From NCBI GenBank assembly GCA_003564055.1, contig PWSG01000150.1, positions 1 through 6,413 on the forward strand: a stretch of DNA of 6,413 nucleotides, given 5' to 3'. Positions 6,125 through 6,413 of this stretch are shown here, one piece after another. The notes below the pieces were generated by a model. That model made no database searches. It worked only from the letters and a program-made list of their open reading frames with translations, and was not told the DNA's origin. Every line of letters begins with the position of its first letter. Position 1 is the stretch's first letter. The position numbers were made by a program, and so were the translations under genes. The stretch is from Syntrophomonadaceae bacterium. Lineage in GTDB: Bacteria > Bacillota > Dethiobacteria > DTU022.

Positions 6125-6290
6125 TTAGTTAACAAGCGGTTGGTTAACGCTCATTCTTAAAATTCCGAAGCCTGAAGTATCGGCAATGGAGAGCCCGCGG
6201 ATATTTATTCCCGCTTCGACTAAAGCCTGTCCCCTGCCTGGCAGATCTTCCTGGTTTAGTCTCAAGAAAAACTGAAATCTGTCTGGTCAT
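6125..6290 (-). pseudogene. Frameshifted, truncated ACT-domain protein remnant
   Basis: Read on the - strand from ATG at 6290-6288, the first 15 codons give [15 protein letters not shown]. The next frame then gives a run including [18 protein letters not shown], ending at TAA 6127-6125. Together these match the start of the small ACT-domain proteins (usual form QISVFLENKxGRLAEVTxxLxEAGINIRALSIADTSDFGILR). Those proteins bind amino acids as regulators, and intact ones have about 140 residues with two ACT domains. One extra base near 6245 breaks the frame; unshifted, the reading stops after 48 codons. Even with the frame corrected only 54 residues remain, so the second half is lost. A purine-rich GGCAGGGAAA precedes the ATG. 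It is read as a decayed gene. A sequencing error could explain the shift but not the missing half. Confidence 0.75.
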
Positions 6291-6413
6291 TTTCCCTGCC
6301 TTTTTAAATTAAGGATCGAAAAAAATAATTATAAACCGCTGGCTTAATAAACTTAATTTCACTCTACAAGGCAGCACTGGCGCAGTACGAGTATTAAACT
6401 TAAAAAATACACA
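6291..6413. other. AT-rich terminal spacer
   Basis: Apart from the - strand promoter candidate, no gene, RNA or repeat is recognised up to the window edge. The reading frames are short and AT-rich. Confidence 0.5.
6328..6356 (-). promoter_or_regulatory. Candidate promoter for the ACT-domain remnant
   Basis: On the - strand a perfect TATAAT lies at 6333-6328, 37 bases before the remnant's ATG. TTAAGT at 6356-6351 is a weak -35 match (three of six) at 17-bp spacing. The spacer is very AT-rich, so chance matches are possible. Confidence 0.35.

Overview
The window looks like a chromosomal segment of an anaerobic bacterium, most likely a Clostridia/Peptococcia-type member of the Bacillota. The evidence is strong purine-rich ribosome binding sites, a mix of moderately GC-rich genes and AT-rich spacers, a clostridial-type lysine 2,3-aminomutase, and a corrinoid methyltransferase cluster of the kind found in acetogens and Desulfitobacterium relatives. 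Species cannot be read from the sequence.

Layout: 1-411 is an AT-rich spacer with a plausible extended -10 promoter at 332-360. Five intact genes then all read on the + strand: a small GNAT acetyltransferase (412-855), a lysine 2,3-aminomutase of the radical SAM/PLP type (876-2117), a first MttB-family methyltransferase without pyrrolysine (2202-3668), a cobalamin-binding methyltransferase corrinoid protein (3684-4337) and a second, divergent MttB-family methyltransferase (4565-6046). A 39-nt nested palindrome separates the aminomutase from the first MttB gene. A cluster of about 27-bp degenerate palindromic repeats, followed by a stem-loop, separates the corrinoid gene from the second MttB gene. 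After the last gene a stem-loop probably terminates transcription from both sides. Facing it on the - strand is a short, frameshifted and truncated ACT-domain gene remnant (6125-6290) with a TATAAT box upstream.

How the genes may work together: the two MttB-like proteins and the corrinoid protein form a typical methyl-transfer module, in which a quaternary amine (glycine betaine, proline betaine, carnitine or similar) methylates Co(I) corrinoid. The partner that passes the methyl group to tetrahydrofolate and the reductive activase are not in the window. The aminomutase makes L-beta-lysine from L-lysine, and the GNAT in front of it could N-acetylate a product, as in N-epsilon-acetyl-beta-lysine osmolyte synthesis. 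The most interesting question is whether these two modules are one system (osmolyte switching, or use of an N-methylated lysine or beta-lysine-like betaine) or only neighbours. The sequence cannot settle this.
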